Source of the DNA: Candidatus Poribacteria bacterium
Lineage (GTDB): Bacteria; Poribacteria; WGA-4E; WGA-3G
Reading direction: 5' to 3'
DNA: 64,000 nt
Assembly (NCBI GenBank): GCA_026706025.1
Contig: JAPOZO010000020.1
Coordinates: 111,064 to 175,063, forward strand
Below, piece after piece: positions 52,988 to 61,631 of this stretch. The notes beneath the pieces are model-generated. The model saw only the letters and a program-made list of their open reading frames with translations, had not been told where the DNA came from and did no database searches. The translations under genes and the position numbers were made by a program. Positions within the stretch are counted from its first letter, which is position 1, and every line of letters begins with the position of its first letter.

Positions 52988-53090
52988 TATAGTAGATTCT
53001 GTAATTATTTATACACTCAGCATCGGTGCGGTTAGGAAACCGCACCTACCGGGGGTTGAAAGTGTGTATTTATTTTTGGAATTTACTATA
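52988..53090. mobile_element. MITE-like element, copy C
   Basis: 103 bp from TATAGTAGATTCTGTAATTA to GGAATTTACTATA. Inverted termini over about 30 bp and a central perfect stem (GGTGCGGTT-AGGA-AACCGCACC). Same size as copy A; the stem sequence differs but the architecture is the same. It lies between the cytochrome and TPR genes. Confidence 0.75.
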
Positions 53091-53098
53091 AAGAGTCA

Positions 53099-54769
53099 CT
53101 ACTTATCGGTTTTTAGAATTTGTGCGCGAATTTTTAGGACATAAGGGTGTTTACGGGCTTGCGTAAAAGCCACTTCAATTTCACGTTTCGCATCGGACAC
53201 ACGCTTGAGGCGGTAGTAGACAAAGGCAAGCGTGGCACGGTGTGCCGGTCGGTTATCCCTTTTAACGACAGTCTCCGCAAGTGTAAGTGCCTCAGCAAGT
53301 TTCCTATTTTCCATCGCGAGTAGGGATGCCAACGCTTCTTTCGGAAATGGCACATCCGGGGCAAGTTGGATCGCATGACGGAAATCGGTTTCCGCAAGGT
53401 CAGACGCATGCTGTTTTTGGTAAATCTTTCCACGCCATAAATAACCGGGTGCCCATGTCGATGCGTGTTCTATTCCCATCGTAAGTGCTTGCTCGGCCGC
53501 TGCTAAGTCTCCCGAGTGCTCATATAAATTGGCGAGTTGCACGTAGGTATCCATAAAATCAGGATTGTGTTTGATGAGCGTGAGATAGTGTGCTGCGGCA
53601 TTCGTCACGTTTCCGAGCTTACCTTCTATCATGCCGAGATGTAAAAGTGCCTGACGGGAGGTCGGCTCTACGGTTAGAACACGCTGATATGTCTGCTTCG
53701 CGGCTGCCAGTTTGCCGAGTTGCATCTGGACATACGCATAATCTTTAAGTGCTGACATAAACGTATCGTCCGTTTCAAGTGCCTTCTTGAGAGGTTCTAA
53801 GGCACGCTGCAGCTGCTGTTTCTCAATGAACCAATGGGCTTGACGGAGATAACGTTCAGCAAGTGTTCGGCGGTACCGCGCTTCAGAGGCTTCGGCTGCT
53901 TCACTGTTTCCCATACCGCGGAGGACATCTGTGAGTGATTTGTGAAATGTGGGTTCGTCCGGCGCGTGTTGGATAGCATGTTTGTAAAAATGACGGGCAA
54001 CATCAAGGTGTCCACGGCTTACGCCTACCTCACCGCGTCCGAACGCCGCACTCGCAAGCGTTTCGTCTTGGGTGAGTGCTTCCCTAAATACGGCATCGGC
54101 TTCGTCAATACGGTTGAGTTTGAGAAGGACATGCCCAAGATTGTTGTATGCAGCAGTTGTGTCCGGCTGCAGTTGCACAGCGACGATATAGTATCTGCGT
54201 GCCTGCTCTAAATTCCCACGCTCGGTTTCAATTTGTCCTAAAGCCACATACCACGCCACCGGTGCGTCCTCACCAGCACCTTTGATGGCTTTTTGGAACC
54301 ACATGTCGGCTTCATCAAGCTGCTTATTGCGATGATACGCCGCAGCAAGTTTGGCTTGTACGATGAATCGCAGGCGCGCGATCGCGATGTCGGCGTGCTG
54401 TTGCGTTGAGAGGCGTTGCAAGGCACGTTGGAAAGCAGTAATCGCGGTCGGATAGTCTTTCAGTTTTGCGGCGGCATCTCCTTTACCAATATGAGCAATC
54501 GGCAATTCTGGTGCCTCTTCAGTGAGGACTTGATATAAATGGAATGCCTCCTGCCACTGTTCGGCTTGAAAGGCGCGTTGTGCGTCTTTCAACTGCTCCT
54601 GAAACGTTTTAGGATAGGCTGTTATATCCCCTCGCAATATATCTCCAGACACCCATGTGGCGAACATAAACAGAAGCATGCCGATGACGCAATGCTTCCA
54701 CTTCACCTGAGGAACAGTCCCGCGTGATCGTCTATTTTCGTGATGAATCAAACCCTGATGATCCCACAT
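53099..54769 (-). CDS. Tetratricopeptide repeat protein
   Basis: A 556-residue protein. The first 40 residues contain a hydrophobic segment (HCVIGMLLFMFATWVSG), a signal peptide or membrane anchor. From about residue 55 to the end there are some 12-13 TPR units (for example AAYNNLGHVLLKLNRIDEADAVF, QALLHLGMIEGKLGNVTNAAAHY). TPR proteins act as scaffolds; no enzyme domain is present. It starts 4 bp after the SurA-like gene, so the two are translationally coupled and may cooperate in outer-membrane protein handling. Confidence 0.88.
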   Translation of the reverse strand: MWDHQGLIHHENRRSRGTVPQVKWKHCVIGMLLFMFATWVSGDILRGDITAYPKTFQEQLKDAQRAFQAEQWQEAFHLYQVLTEEAPELPIAHIGKGDAAAKLKDYPTAITAFQRALQRLSTQQHADIAIARLRFIVQAKLAAAYHRNKQLDEADMWFQKAIKGAGEDAPVAWYVALGQIETERGNLEQARRYYIVAVQLQPDTTAAYNNLGHVLLKLNRIDEADAVFREALTQDETLASAAFGRGEVGVSRGHLDVARHFYKHAIQHAPDEPTFHKSLTDVLRGMGNSEAAEASEARYRRTLAERYLRQAHWFIEKQQLQRALEPLKKALETDDTFMSALKDYAYVQMQLGKLAAAKQTYQRVLTVEPTSRQALLHLGMIEGKLGNVTNAAAHYLTLIKHNPDFMDTYVQLANLYEHSGDLAAAEQALTMGIEHASTWAPGYLWRGKIYQKQHASDLAETDFRHAIQLAPDVPFPKEALASLLAMENRKLAEALTLAETVVKRDNRPAHRATLAFVYYRLKRVSDAKREIEVAFTQARKHPYVLKIRAQILKTDK

Positions 54770-54773
54770 TTGT

Positions 54774-55745
54774 TTATTCTACCTCGTTTTCCGTTCGCGT
54801 CAGTTCATCATCTAAAATATGCCAGGTTTTCTCTTCTTTCTGTCTGGTTAACCACGTTTTAAACGCTTTTTCTGCTTCCGCTTGTCGAATCCGATCTGTG
54901 ATCTCCTCACTGACCTCTGAATATGCTTTTTGATACGCCGGGTTATGCCGAATGCGTTCAACAATCTGGTATCCTTGCGCGACCATGATCGGTTGACTTC
55001 GCGCAGAAGTTTTCAATTCGGTTACAATGTTCCCCAACGGCGTGTCTGTCTCAACTGTCGAGACCGAAAATCTAAGTGTCAGCTGCGTCTCGTAAGTTTT
55101 ACGCACCGCCTCAAATGTTTTCCCTTGCTGCAAATGTGCACTGAGTTGGTGTACCAGGTCCACCATGTTCTGATCTTCCGCTTCTGATATATCTGCAGGA
55201 GCGACTATAAGGAGCGAGTTGAAGGTGACCGTGGGGGGGACGACAAATTCGGCACTATTCATATCATAGTGTGATTTGGCTAATTTTTCGACTTCTGCAC
55301 TGTTGACAGCATTGAAAAATTTACGCCGGAAAAATTCATCGTAAATGAGCTGTTCATAAACCCACATTTTCAAGGTTTCGGTTTCCAACCGGTAGTGCTG
55401 TAAAACGCTCTGGAAATCTGCCATAGAAGCATGCCTTGTGCGGATCTCCGTAATCTTTCCCGCAACTTCATCATCGCGCTCGGCAACCACAATTCCGATT
55501 CGGTCCGATTCTTGTAAGACGAATTTACGGTTGATGATAGTCTCTAACACGGCGCGTTTTTCGGCAGATGTTGGTGCCTCGGCACGAGGCTTCCCCATGA
55601 TAGCAGCGATACGAAATTCATTTTCGAGTTCGCTGCGCGTGATAGCATCCGTATTGACAACCGCGATAACCGAATCAATAAGCACTTGCGCGTTCGTGTT
55701 ACCGCCGATACAAAGCAAGAGAAAACAAGTGATGTAGCGCAGCAT
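54774..55745 (-). CDS. SurA-like periplasmic chaperone / peptidyl-prolyl isomerase-like protein
   Basis: A 323-residue exported protein: signal peptide (CFLLLCIGGNTNA), then the SurA N-domain pattern (VLIDSVIAVVNTDAITRSELENEF, LETIINRKFVLQESDRIGI). The centre (FVVPPTVTFNSLLIVAPA) resembles a parvulin domain but is degenerate. The C-terminal helix (DRIRQAEAEKAFKTWLTRQKEE) completes the chaperone module. It likely escorts outer-membrane proteins. It is 1 bp from the RhmD-like gene upstream. Confidence 0.82.
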   Translation of the reverse strand: MLRYITCFLLLCIGGNTNAQVLIDSVIAVVNTDAITRSELENEFRIAAIMGKPRAEAPTSAEKRAVLETIINRKFVLQESDRIGIVVAERDDEVAGKITEIRTRHASMADFQSVLQHYRLETETLKMWVYEQLIYDEFFRRKFFNAVNSAEVEKLAKSHYDMNSAEFVVPPTVTFNSLLIVAPADISEAEDQNMVDLVHQLSAHLQQGKTFEAVRKTYETQLTLRFSVSTVETDTPLGNIVTELKTSARSQPIMVAQGYQIVERIRHNPAYQKAYSEVSEEITDRIRQAEAEKAFKTWLTRQKEEKTWHILDDELTRTENEVE

Positions 55746-55746
55746 A

Positions 55747-56916
55747 TTATCGCGGATTTCTCGGTGTCAACCACTCCTCTTCAATATGCAGACCGAGTCC
55801 AGGCCCGTTGTTTGGAGCGATATAACTATCTGTCGGGAGAGTTTCGCCTTCAAACAACTTTGTCTCCTCCAACGGCACACCCGGTGGGACACCGAGATAG
55901 TATTCTACCCAAGGTGTATTTGGCATCGCAGCAGAAAGATGGAGTCCAGATTGTCGGAGACCACCCCCGTGAAAAATAACAGTCAGTCCTGCAGCGTCTG
56001 CGAGATGACAGATTTTGACGCATTCGGTGATGCCACCTACCCAGAAGGTATCGGGTTGCAAGATGTCCAAGCATCGTCTCTCAATAATCTGTTGAAACGG
56101 GAAGCGAGTATAATGATGCTCGCCACTCGCTAAACTCACCCAATCAACAGCCTCTCTGACCTTCACTAAACCGTCAATGTCTTCGGGGATGAGGAACTCC
56201 TCGATCCACTTGAGACGATACGGACGGAGCCGGTGTGCCAAGCGGATGGTGTAATCGACATCAAACGCCATATAACAATCAAGCATAATCTCAACATCAT
56301 CGCCAACGGTCTCTCTCGTTTTTGCCACCAGTTTTTCGTTCTCTTTCAAGCCCCATTCGCCGTCTACGGGTCCATACGGACATGCTAACTTTACTGCCTT
56401 GAATCCGAGCTCCAACTGCCAATCGGTATCGTTACCCGTGGCGTAAGCGAACATCTTCTCACGCAAGGGGCCACCGAGGAGTTCATAGACAGGTTGGTTC
56501 TTAATCTTGCCGTTCAAATCCCATAGGGCAATATCAACCCCGCTCATCGCACAACTCGTTAAACCCTGTGAACCGTAGGGTTTGGACATACGGAACATCA
56601 TATCCCAAATCTTCTCAACGGCGAAGCAGTTTTCGCCAATCAGCATCGGTGCGAAATGCTCATCAATAATCGCCGCGACCGGTGTACCGAACGAAGTTTC
56701 ACCTATCCCCCAAGTTCCGTCTTCAGCGGTGACTTTGACGTAGACGGTATCCCACTTCGGCATCCAACTCGAACGGTGGCGTTTGTATTGCGGGTAGCGC
56801 GACATCGGGTTCGCGACTTCGGCGTGTGCGTTCCACGCTTCACGGCGCGGCTCCGTGCGTTTGATGTCTCGCGGTGGTACGTTGATTCGGACGGTCTGTA
56901 TGTCTTTGATTTTCAT
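55747..56916 (-). CDS. L-rhamnonate dehydratase-like enolase-superfamily protein
   Basis: A 389-residue MR/MLE enzyme. ATG 56916 starts the conserved MKIKDIQTVRINVPPRD; the longer frame is rejected. The pattern PQYKRHRSSWMPKW is typical of RhmD. Metal ligands: IMLDCYMAFD (Asp), WIEEFLIPED (Glu), ASGEHHYTR (Glu), with the catalytic His in VIFHGGGLRQ. Converts L-rhamnonate or a related 6-deoxy sugar acid to a 2-keto-3-deoxy acid. No other rhamnose genes are adjacent; the operon-like link to the SurA/TPR pair (1 bp) may be fortuitous. Confidence 0.87.
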   Translation of the reverse strand: MKIKDIQTVRINVPPRDIKRTEPRREAWNAHAEVANPMSRYPQYKRHRSSWMPKWDTVYVKVTAEDGTWGIGETSFGTPVAAIIDEHFAPMLIGENCFAVEKIWDMMFRMSKPYGSQGLTSCAMSGVDIALWDLNGKIKNQPVYELLGGPLREKMFAYATGNDTDWQLELGFKAVKLACPYGPVDGEWGLKENEKLVAKTRETVGDDVEIMLDCYMAFDVDYTIRLAHRLRPYRLKWIEEFLIPEDIDGLVKVREAVDWVSLASGEHHYTRFPFQQIIERRCLDILQPDTFWVGGITECVKICHLADAAGLTVIFHGGGLRQSGLHLSAAMPNTPWVEYYLGVPPGVPLEETKLFEGETLPTDSYIAPNNGPGLGLHIEEEWLTPRNPR

Positions 56917-57072
56917 ACGCTTACTCCGTTGAAGGTTTGTGGCATCGTAGCATAACTCGATGTTTAATTCAAGGGGTTTGCCAAGAATGATAGGGTTGTT
57001 CAGTTTCGACTTTTTAAGCAATTTGATTGGACGGTCGTGACTGGGGAGGCCCCTCCTACAGCAGAGATAATT

Positions 57073-58299
57073 TTATTTTATCAACTCAATCAAACCACAG
57101 CCAATCCGAGCTCCGCCGCCTGTCCTAACTTGTACGTCTTTAAGCACGTTAACAATCCACACACCAAACGCCACATCGTCCCCTTGGAAATAGCCTAACA
57201 TCCACGCAGTCGTCCGTGCATCCAGAAACGTGATGAGGAGTTGGTTGTAACCCACTAAGTCTGTAGGGTTCTCAAAATCGATGCCGGATGAAATGTAGAG
57301 GTGTGTTAACCGCATCCGCATCTCCTGCTCAAATGCTTCAGGTGCTTCGGTCGGAAAGGTTTGGCGATACTGATTGGTGAAGAAATCGGGATCGATAGGC
57401 GTGCCTTGAGAACGAAAAAATTCGTGGTAGGCAGCTAAGCTGCGCTGTTCACTTGCCAAGAGTGCTTGAAACTCCGGCGATTCTGTCATCTGAATCACAG
57501 GCAAAAACGCCAGGTCCAGCAGTTGTTCAGCGGTAAAGAAACAATTCAGCAGTAGTTCCGACGGGTCATGGCTATGCTGATCCACGGTTTGACCCGGAAG
57601 ATGGTGATCGAGTTCCAAGTCAACTTGTTGACCAAGTACCGTCAGCGTACAAACGTGTGCGGCTTCCGCCATCGCCATTTCCGTTTCCATCTGCATCTGT
57701 GCCATATTGTGGGTATGCCCGGCTGTGCCTGCATCAGCGGTAGGCATCTCTGACATCGCCATTGCTGTATGGTGTGCATGGGGATTGGTCTGGAACGTGT
57801 CGCCTGTTTCGTGGATAAGTAACAGTTTACTGAGAATATCGGTATTCGGATCGCCGCCAAGCGACCAGAGCGGCGTTTTAAATTCTAAGACACCTGTTCC
57901 ATCTTCACCAACTGGAATGTTGCCGATTTCACCGACACCGATAGGCGGTGCCTCAGGTGTCGCCTCGGCGACGGGGATACCGACTGTCCCTGCGGGAACC
58001 GCCATAGGATGCCAATGTGGGCCCACGTCGGCGCAGGTGCCTTCGTGGAGATGCGCTGCGTGCAAACCGGGGACCGCATGCTGAATCTCAATCCTGACGT
58101 GAACTGCTCCATCCATTTCCGTGAACGCGGCTTTGCCCGTCAGACCGCTTCCGTCTTTCTCAGAGATGACGGCAACTGCGACTTTTTCAGCAGGTTCCGT
58201 GGGAATAACCTGTGTCGGAATTCTTTCACAACTGCTCAGAAGACATGCCGTGATAATGAGCGTTATTAACGCTGCGTGCGTGTTGTATTTTATGCGCAT
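57073..58299 (-). CDS. Superoxide dismutase-like copper lipoprotein with a 220-residue insertion
   Basis: A 408-residue lipoprotein (lipobox LLSSC, Cys24). Residues 38-173 follow Cu,Zn-SOD: LHAAHLHEGTCADVGPHWHP carries the HxH copper pair and the conserved Cys, and LLIHETGDTFQTNP the later copper His. The zinc-loop His residues expected after it are not seen (GVGEIGNIPVG stands where HxGDLPN would be). The last SOD strand GGGARIGCGLIE occurs only at residues 394-405. Between lie about 220 residues: a Met/His-rich stretch (HTHNMAQMQMETEMAM) and a helical domain without recognisable family. A SOD fold interrupted by a domain, perhaps a copper-binding protein. Confidence 0.8.
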   Translation of the reverse strand: MRIKYNTHAALITLIITACLLSSCERIPTQVIPTEPAEKVAVAVISEKDGSGLTGKAAFTEMDGAVHVRIEIQHAVPGLHAAHLHEGTCADVGPHWHPMAVPAGTVGIPVAEATPEAPPIGVGEIGNIPVGEDGTGVLEFKTPLWSLGGDPNTDILSKLLLIHETGDTFQTNPHAHHTAMAMSEMPTADAGTAGHTHNMAQMQMETEMAMAEAAHVCTLTVLGQQVDLELDHHLPGQTVDQHSHDPSELLLNCFFTAEQLLDLAFLPVIQMTESPEFQALLASEQRSLAAYHEFFRSQGTPIDPDFFTNQYRQTFPTEAPEAFEQEMRMRLTHLYISSGIDFENPTDLVGYNQLLITFLDARTTAWMLGYFQGDDVAFGVWIVNVLKDVQVRTGGGARIGCGLIELIK

Positions 58300-58351
58300 A
58301 GATAGTTAGGTTATCCTTTCAGTTTTGTGGAGTGCTGGTAAAAAACATTTA

Positions 58352-59698
58352 TCATAACCCGAAAGCGTATTGCCAACCGGCAACGATTATCCAGTCGAAT
58401 TCGGAGATATAGACATCGGTAAGGTACAGGAAATTGCGCGAACCCACAACGACTGTCCAGTCGAGTTTCATCTGTGCCCCATCGGGATTCTGATCAAGAG
58501 GGTATTGCCAACCGGCGACGATTGTCCAGTCGATATAGTGAAGTAGCATGAAATTTTGCCAATCGGGAAGGGTTGTTGCGTCGAGTGCCATCTGCAGTCC
58601 GTCAAGGTTTTCATAGACAGGCATCTGGAATTCAAAAGTGAACCGTTGGCCTGCTAAAATTCCGCCGGGTGTGTCGGGGAAGATGAAGTTCACACCGGCG
58701 GACATGCTTCCGCGCCTCCCCCCTTGAAGATTTGGATCCATCGTCGGAGATGTATAGTCAGATCGTGTCGTTCCGGTGAGTGCGGCGTACCTATCGTGGG
58801 ATACCATCTCTTCTTCCGAGGTGAACGTGGTAATGTTCCCCCAATTTTCAAATGAACCGCGGAGGTAAATGCTAAGAGAGTCGTTAAGCCTGCGTGCACT
58901 CCAAAGCGTGGAACCGATAGTGGGTGCTAATCTGTAATCGCGCTTGTTTTTGTTGAGCCGGATCGCACCGCGTGCTTGAGCACCATAAGACCAAGCACCG
59001 TGCGTTGCTGCAAAGGTGAGTCCCGGTCTGAGTTCAAAGGAGCCAGATCCCACCTGCATCGGGTAATGAAGACCGGTTACGCCGGTGCTGCTGGTGTACG
59101 CGCCTCTTGCAGAAATAATAGATCCTGTCGGTATAGAGACACCGGCGTTGAGGCGGAGATCGGCGTTTGACGCGTTGAGCAGTGGAATGAGGGCGGCAAG
59201 TGTAATATCCCCGAATCCGGCGATCGTCCCTGACGGATCTCCTATGATGTGATGGTGTCCTACGGGCCCGTCTCCTCCGGGACTGTGGAGGTGTGCCCCT
59301 TTCATTTGTATGAAGTTGTTCCGATAACTCATCATTGCCATGAGCGTAATCCTGTCGTGCGGAGCAAACATCGCTCCGAACATGTGCGTTCGCATCCGCA
59401 TTCTGACGGGTACCATCAGGTAGTCGTCAAGTGTTTCTTCGATTGAGATGGCGTTCCCGTCTTGAAGTCCGTCCATTGCCATCTCGATGGAACGGTATGA
59501 CAACATCATCTCTCCTGCCCTGTGCCCATGGTCTCCCATAACACCGAGTGGTGGATAGCTATCAGGGCGAGCGGCGGCTATCTGCTCAGTCGATTCTTTT
59601 TTTGATGCGGCGTGAGTGCCATTCGCAAATACGTTTACGATGTTTCCACAGAGGAAAAGAATGAGGAGAACAAGGCTCCCCTTTTTATCCGTTTTCAT
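58352..59698 (-). CDS. Outer-membrane beta-barrel protein, putative transporter
   Basis: A 448-residue exported protein: signal peptide (LVLLILFLCGNIVNVFA), then PPLGVMGDHGHRAGEMMLSY and MFGAMFAPHDRITLMAMM, a pattern I associate with barrel proteins annotated as transporters near metal genes. Alternating hydrophobic strands fill the rest. The N-terminal part is rich in Met and His. It is the upstream neighbour of the copper-site SOD-like lipoprotein (52 bp), which supports a metal-related role. The C-terminal strands are duplicated, see the findings. Confidence 0.7.
   Translation of the reverse strand: MKTDKKGSLVLLILFLCGNIVNVFANGTHAASKKESTEQIAAARPDSYPPLGVMGDHGHRAGEMMLSYRSIEMAMDGLQDGNAISIEETLDDYLMVPVRMRMRTHMFGAMFAPHDRITLMAMMSYRNNFIQMKGAHLHSPGGDGPVGHHHIIGDPSGTIAGFGDITLAALIPLLNASNADLRLNAGVSIPTGSIISARGAYTSSTGVTGLHYPMQVGSGSFELRPGLTFAATHGAWSYGAQARGAIRLNKNKRDYRLAPTIGSTLWSARRLNDSLSIYLRGSFENWGNITTFTSEEEMVSHDRYAALTGTTRSDYTSPTMDPNLQGGRRGSMSAGVNFIFPDTPGGILAGQRFTFEFQMPVYENLDGLQMALDATTLPDWQNFMLLHYIDWTIVAGWQYPLDQNPDGAQMKLDWTVVVGSRNFLYLTDVYISEFDWIIVAGWQYAFGL
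58368..58533. repeat. Duplicated 32-bp segment at the 3' end of the barrel gene
   Basis: GTATTGCCAACCGGC-ACGATT-TCCAGTCGA occurs at 58368-58399 and 58502-58533 with two mismatches; a shorter ACGACTGTCCAGTCGA lies between. They encode DW(T/I)IVAGWQY strands. Confidence 0.75.
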
Positions 59699-59865
59699 AA
59701 AATGATCGATTCTGTTTTAGAGATATAGTTGTATTGGAAGGTATTATATCATATTTCTCGCACAAAATCCATATCCGATCAGAGCCATCAGGTTTATACT
59801 TTAGGCTTGACATTCCACTCTATATTGATAGAATAGAAATATATCACATACATGGAGGGAATGAG

Positions 59866-60714
59866 ATGGGATATAAGTTCGATCCGAAAGCAATGTACCG
59901 GATGCCGACGCATTTTGGACCGAGGACAGGCCCGAGATACGGACCCGATGGCAGAAAATTTGAGTGTAAAGATAACCCGAAATCAACGTCAGTTTCGGTG
60001 AGTTTCCTGACAAATAGCGAGCAATTGGAGGCTTTTCTACCGCCGGGATTTTCGCTTAACGGTGAACCCGTCGTATCCGTGTCAGGCGGCTACATGAAAG
60101 AAATTGAGTGGTTGGCAGGACGCGGTTATAATACCCTCGGTGTTAGTTTTCCAGTCGTTTTCGAGGGTGAAGTAGACCGAGCGACGGGATCGTTTTTGAC
60201 AGTGCTCTGGGAAAATCTGACAGATCCGATTTTGACGGGACGCGAGGAATTAGGTTTCTCCAAAATCTATTGCGAACTGCCAGATCCGCTGACGTTTAAT
60301 GGTGAGACACACTGTACCGCCAGTTGGCTCGGCTTTAAGTTTATGGACATGCACGTCCGAGCGACAGAACAGGTTCCAATACCAACCACGTCCCCTTCAC
60401 CGCAACAGACGACTGGCGAACAACCGCTCACCGGCACGCTCCATTATAAATATATGCCAAGAACCGGCGAATGGGGCACTGCCGACGTTACTTACGCCGT
60501 GCTAACGCCTGCGAGTACCCCGAACCGAGTTGTGAAGGAGCATTGGCGCGGTGAAGGCACAGTGCAATTCCACAAAGCGCGCTGGGAAGACCTACCGACA
60601 CAATACAACATTGTCAACGCCTTCCACGAATTGGAAGTCAAGGAGTGGCGTGGCGCGTCTATCGTCAAAACAGTCGGTGGGAAAGACCTCAGTGATCAAC
60701 GCATCTTGCGTTAA
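59866..60714 (+). CDS. Acetoacetate decarboxylase (ADC) family protein
   Basis: A 282-residue protein. ATG 59866 follows GGAGGG by 6 nt. The ADC core is visible: FLTNSEQLEAFLPPGFSL, GRGYNTLGVSFPVVFEG, FLTVLWENLTDPILTGREELGFSKIYCELP (region of the Schiff-base Lys) and TASWLGFKFMDMHV. Only one Lys (FSK) is present where classical ADC has a pair, so decarboxylase chemistry is uncertain; many family members act as other lyases or aldolases. It converges on an SDR gene with a 3-bp gap. Confidence 0.82.
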   Translation: MGYKFDPKAMYRMPTHFGPRTGPRYGPDGRKFECKDNPKSTSVSVSFLTNSEQLEAFLPPGFSLNGEPVVSVSGGYMKEIEWLAGRGYNTLGVSFPVVFEGEVDRATGSFLTVLWENLTDPILTGREELGFSKIYCELPDPLTFNGETHCTASWLGFKFMDMHVRATEQVPIPTTSPSPQQTTGEQPLTGTLHYKYMPRTGEWGTADVTYAVLTPASTPNRVVKEHWRGEGTVQFHKARWEDLPTQYNIVNAFHELEVKEWRGASIVKTVGGKDLSDQRILR

Positions 60715-60717
60715 TTT

Positions 60718-61554
60718 TCAGTCCATCACTGTGCCGCCTGAAACAGTGATAGAGACCCCTGAAAGATAAGCGGCTTCGTCTGAGGCGAGGAAAGCAGCCA
60801 TCTTGGCGACATCTGCTCCCTCGGCGAGTCGCCCAAAGGGTACATTTGCTTCGGATTGGCGTGTGTATTCCGAGAGTTGCTCATCAGCGGAAAGATTATC
60901 CGGCATTAGCACAGATGCCAGATGTGTAACGCGTTCTGTGTCTACAAGTCCAGGACAAATGGCGTTGACGTTGACCCGATAAGGGGCAAGTTCACAGGCG
61001 AGCGATTGTGTGAAACCGATCACAGCGAATTTCGAGGCACTGTATGCGGCAAAGCGCGCTGACCCGCGTTTCCCAGTAACAGAAGACATATTGATGATTT
61101 TACCCCCGGTTCCCTGCGCAATAAGATGGCGTGCCACCGCTTGTGAACAGAGGAATACGCCTTTCACATTGACCCGCTGGACTCTGTCCCAATCTTCTTC
61201 AGTCAGATCTACGACAGGCACACGATCCTTACCAGCGATTGTTCCGGCATTGTTGACGAGAATGTCGATTTTACCGAAGTGTGCAACGGTTTTGTCAACC
61301 ATCTCTTTTACCTGTTCTGCGTCCCCAACGTCCGCGACAACGCTGATGGCATGTCGTCCCATCGCTTCAATTTCGTGAACAACATCAGGTAAACCCTGCC
61401 ATTCTGTCTGATCTGCAGCGTAGGGATGCTCGGTGATGTCATTAACAGCAACATCAGCACCCTCTTTCGCCAAGCGCGTCGCAATTGCCCGTCCGATGCC
61501 ATTTTTGCCTCCCGCGCCTGTTACCAAAGCGACTTTTCCATGTAGGTTGTACAT
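60718..61554 (-). CDS. Short-chain dehydrogenase/reductase
   Basis: A 278-residue SDR with TGAGGKNGIG as the slightly extended cofactor loop, NNAG, and the catalytic Ser (NMSSVTG) and YSASK. CPGLVDTERV and the closing YLSGVSITVSGGTVMD are typical of 3-oxoacyl-ACP-reductase-like members. The N-terminal insert PYAADQTEWQGLPD is longer than usual. Substrate unknown; it is about 80 bp downstream of the WD40 gene on the same strand. Confidence 0.9.
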   Translation of the reverse strand: MYNLHGKVALVTGAGGKNGIGRAIATRLAKEGADVAVNDITEHPYAADQTEWQGLPDVVHEIEAMGRHAISVVADVGDAEQVKEMVDKTVAHFGKIDILVNNAGTIAGKDRVPVVDLTEEDWDRVQRVNVKGVFLCSQAVARHLIAQGTGGKIINMSSVTGKRGSARFAAYSASKFAVIGFTQSLACELAPYRVNVNAICPGLVDTERVTHLASVLMPDNLSADEQLSEYTRQSEANVPFGRLAEGADVAKMAAFLASDEAAYLSGVSITVSGGTVMD

Positions 61555-61631
61555 TCAGATATAACTCCCTTGAATTGTATCATTTATTTCTGTAGTTTCC
61601 CCTATGGAACTAAACTTTCTGTCCTGTGAAG

